Assembly: GCA_007129225.1 (NCBI GenBank)
Contig: SKVX01000352.1
Coordinates: 1-7,877 of the forward strand
Direction: 5' to 3'
Source: Halomonas sp.
GTDB lineage: Bacteria > Pseudomonadota > Gammaproteobacteria > Pseudomonadales > Halomonadaceae
DNA length: 7,877 nucleotides
Below the pieces are notes generated by a model, which did not search any database, was not told the DNA's origin, and was given only the letters and a program-made list of their open reading frames with translations. The position numbers and the translations under genes were made by a program. This document shows positions 6,273 to 7,877 of the stretch, piece after piece; position 1 is the stretch's first letter, and every line of letters begins with the position of its first letter.

Positions 6273-7771
6273 GCCGTTCCCCATCCCCCCGTACCCTGGC
6301 CGACTGGCAGGCCATGGCCGCCGGGCTCGACTTCGAGTCGCGCGCCTTCCTCGATGATGCCTTTGTCGACGCGGTGAGCGGCGACACCTTTACCTCGACC
6401 AACCCCGCCTCCGGCGAGACCCTGGCCCGGGTGGCGAGCTGCGATGCACCCGATGCCGAGCGAGCCGTGTCGGTGGCCCGCGAAACCTTCGCCGGCGGTG
6501 AGTGGTCGCGGCTGGCGCCGGGCAAGCGCAAGAAAATCCTGCTGCGCCTGGCCGACCTGATGGAGGCCAACAAGCACGAGCTGGCGTTGATCGACACCCT
6601 CGACATGGGCAAGCCTGTGAAAAGCTCGCTGGGCGACATGGCCGGTGCCATCGCCTGCATCCGCTACCAGGCCGAGTGCATCGACAAGCTCTACGGCGAG
6701 GTGGCGCCTACCGGTGAGGAGTCCCTGGCGCTGGTATTGCGAGAACCCATCGGCGTGGTGGCGGCCATCGTGCCGTGGAACTTCCCGCTGATGATGACCG
6801 CCTGGAAGATCGCCCCGGCGCTGGCCGCCGGCAACAGCGTGATCCTCAAGCCCTCGGAGAAGTCGCCGCTCTCCGCGCTGCGCCTGGCCCAACTGGCGAA
6901 GGAAGCGGGGATACCGCGTGGGGTGTTCCAGGTGCTACCCGGCTTCGGCCATACCGTGGGCAAGGCCCTGGCGCTCTCCATGGAAGTCGACTGCCTGGCT
7001 TTCACCGGCTCCACCGCTGTGGGCAAGCAGCTGATGCAGTACGCCGGCCAGTCCAACCTCAAGCGGGTCTACCTGGAGTGCGGCGGCAAGTCGCCGAACA
7101 TCGTCTTCGCCGACTGCAAGGAGCTGGACAAGGTGGCCAGCCACGCCGCCGCGGCGATCTTCCACAACCAGGGCGAAGTGTGCATCGCCGGTTCCCGGCT
7201 GCTGGTGGAGAACAGCATTCGTGAGGCATTCATCGACAAGGTGCTAGCCGCGGCGGAGAGCATGCAGCCCGGCGACCCGCTCGACCCGGAGAGCTTCATG
7301 GGCGCCATCGTCGACGAGACCCAGTACCGGCGCATCCTCGACTATATCCGCCAGGGCGTGGAGGAGGGCGCGCGGCTGCGCACCGGCGGTCAGGCGCTGG
7401 ATGGTCCGGGGCTGTTCATTCCGCCCACGGTGTTCGATGGGGTGACGCCCCAGATGACCATCGGCCGCGAGGAGATCTTCGGCCCGGTGCTGGCGGTGTT
7501 CGGCTTCGACACGGAAGAGGAGGCCGTGGCCATGGCCAACGACACGCCCTACGGCCTGGCCGCGGGACTGTGGAGCCAGGACATCGACCGCATCATGCGG
7601 GTGACGCGGCGGCTGCAGTCGGGCCAGGTCTTCGTCAACAACTGGGCCGGCGGCGACCAGACCATGCCCTTCGGTGGTGTCAAGCAGTCGGGTAACGGAC
7701 GCGACAAGTCGCATCACAGCCTGGAGGAGTACTCCAGCCTCAAGAGCGTGTGGATCAGCCTCGCCACCTGA
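6269..7771 (+). CDS. puuC: Gamma-glutamyl-gamma-aminobutyraldehyde dehydrogenase (aldehyde dehydrogenase family)
   Basis: The 500-residue product (E. coli PuuC 495) oxidises gamma-glutamyl-aminobutyraldehyde, and in the PauC/KauB relatives also free 4-aminobutyraldehyde, with NAD(P)+. The ALDH signature set is complete: PWNFP with Asn171, KPSEKSPLSALRLA for the cofactor, FTGSTAVGK, LECGGKSPNIVF with the general base Glu270, and NQGEVCIAGSRL with the nucleophile Cys305. EEIFGPVL and the C-terminal FVNNWAGGDQTMPFGGVKQSGNGRDKSHHSLEEYS-type ending are typical of PuuC. The GTG start at 6269 follows AGAGGAG (6254-6260, 8-base spacing) and overlaps the spuC stop by four bases, so translation is probably coupled. 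LADWQAMAAGLDFESRAFL aligns with the N-terminus of E. coli PuuC, supporting this start. The last 16 bases, including the stop, lie within the terminal palindrome, but the ending SLAT matches the family's SLEA-like end, so the gene appears complete. Confidence 0.93.
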   Translation: MSRSPSPRTLADWQAMAAGLDFESRAFLDDAFVDAVSGDTFTSTNPASGETLARVASCDAPDAERAVSVARETFAGGEWSRLAPGKRKKILLRLADLMEANKHELALIDTLDMGKPVKSSLGDMAGAIACIRYQAECIDKLYGEVAPTGEESLALVLREPIGVVAAIVPWNFPLMMTAWKIAPALAAGNSVILKPSEKSPLSALRLAQLAKEAGIPRGVFQVLPGFGHTVGKALALSMEVDCLAFTGSTAVGKQLMQYAGQSNLKRVYLECGGKSPNIVFADCKELDKVASHAAAAIFHNQGEVCIAGSRLLVENSIREAFIDKVLAAAESMQPGDPLDPESFMGAIVDETQYRRILDYIRQGVEEGARLRTGGQALDGPGLFIPPTVFDGVTPQMTIGREEIFGPVLAVFGFDTEEEAVAMANDTPYGLAAGLWSQDIDRIMRVTRRLQSGQVFVNNWAGGDQTMPFGGVKQSGNGRDKSHHSLEEYSSLKSVWISLAT

Positions 7772-7877
7772 GCGAGCCGCTAGGGAGAGGCTTTTTCAGC
7801 AACGAGGCCGGCCCCATGGGGCCGGCCTCGTTGCTGAAAAAGCCTCTCCCTAGCGGCTCGCTCAGGTGGCGAGGCTG
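7756..7877. repeat. Perfect 122-bp palindrome at window end (probable assembly fold-back)
   Basis: Bases 7756-7816 are followed without a spacer by their exact reverse complement, 7817-7877, centred on CCATGG; all 61 pairs match. The left arm contains the last four sense codons and stop of puuC, so the right arm is a mirrored copy of coding sequence, and it stops exactly at the window edge. The inner 32 bp (7801-7832, AACGAGGCCGGCCCCA mirrored) is a plausible natural dyad, perhaps the operon's terminator stem. However, the T5 run (7792-7796) lies on the 5' side of that stem rather than after it, so as written it is not a standard intrinsic terminator in either direction. A graph path folding back at the natural dyad would give this structure. 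Confidence 0.95.

Noticed and set aside
5924..6892. Long minus-strand open frame opposite spuC and puuC.
   Set aside because: It spans the junction of two clear genes on the other strand and has no domain signature; a compositional shadow.
7775..7796. AGCC...GGCT hairpin followed by TTTTT as the puuC terminator.
   Set aside because: Only a 4-bp stem with a 10-base loop; it competes with the much stronger palindrome, whose downstream half is itself suspect.

Overview
The window is a GC-rich (codon third positions strongly G/C) piece of a gammaproteobacterial chromosome. The polyamine genes resemble the Pseudomonas Pau/Spu and E. coli Puu proteins. The overall style, including a structured intergenic element with AGGGAT hairpin loops, suggests a Halomonas-type bacterium (Halomonadaceae). 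That placement is an inference from protein resemblance and memory, not from a search.

Left part (1-1519): the 3' end of a GcvT/DmdA/LigM-type tetrahydrofolate-dependent methyltransferase is followed, across a 178-bp gap holding a multi-hairpin repeat-like element, by a short MetF-type methylenetetrahydrofolate reductase that keeps its catalytic residues. Together they look like a one-carbon module: a demethylase that loads a methyl or methylene group on THF, and a flavoprotein that interconverts methylene- and methyl-THF.

Middle (1520-2447): a 270-bp non-coding leader with a candidate promoter and a strong ribosome binding site precedes a glycine-zipper envelope protein of the 17-kDa-antigen/2TM type. 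A UUCG-tetraloop terminator separates it from the convergent puuA.

Right part (2448-7771): a polyamine catabolism locus. puuA (gamma-glutamylputrescine synthetase, minus strand) is divergent from a tight plus-strand operon of puuD (gamma-Glu-GABA hydrolase), spuC (putrescine/polyamine:pyruvate aminotransferase) and puuC (aldehyde dehydrogenase). The 259-bp AT-rich region between them holds candidate promoters and dyad operators. No PuuB/PauB-type oxidase and no regulator gene lie in the window. The gene set supports putrescine to GABA either by the gamma-glutamyl route, with SpuC or a distant oxidase doing the deamination, or by direct transamination followed by PuuC.

The last 122 bp (7756-7877) form a perfect zero-spacer palindrome that includes the end and stop codon of puuC and runs exactly to the window edge. 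This is most likely an assembly fold-back at a contig end around a genuine GC-rich dyad, and sequence past about 7816 should not be trusted. I saw no tRNA, rRNA, CRISPR array, transposase or phage gene. I see no convincing new biological system. The points most worth a second look are the palindrome, the structured element and the hybrid polyamine operon.
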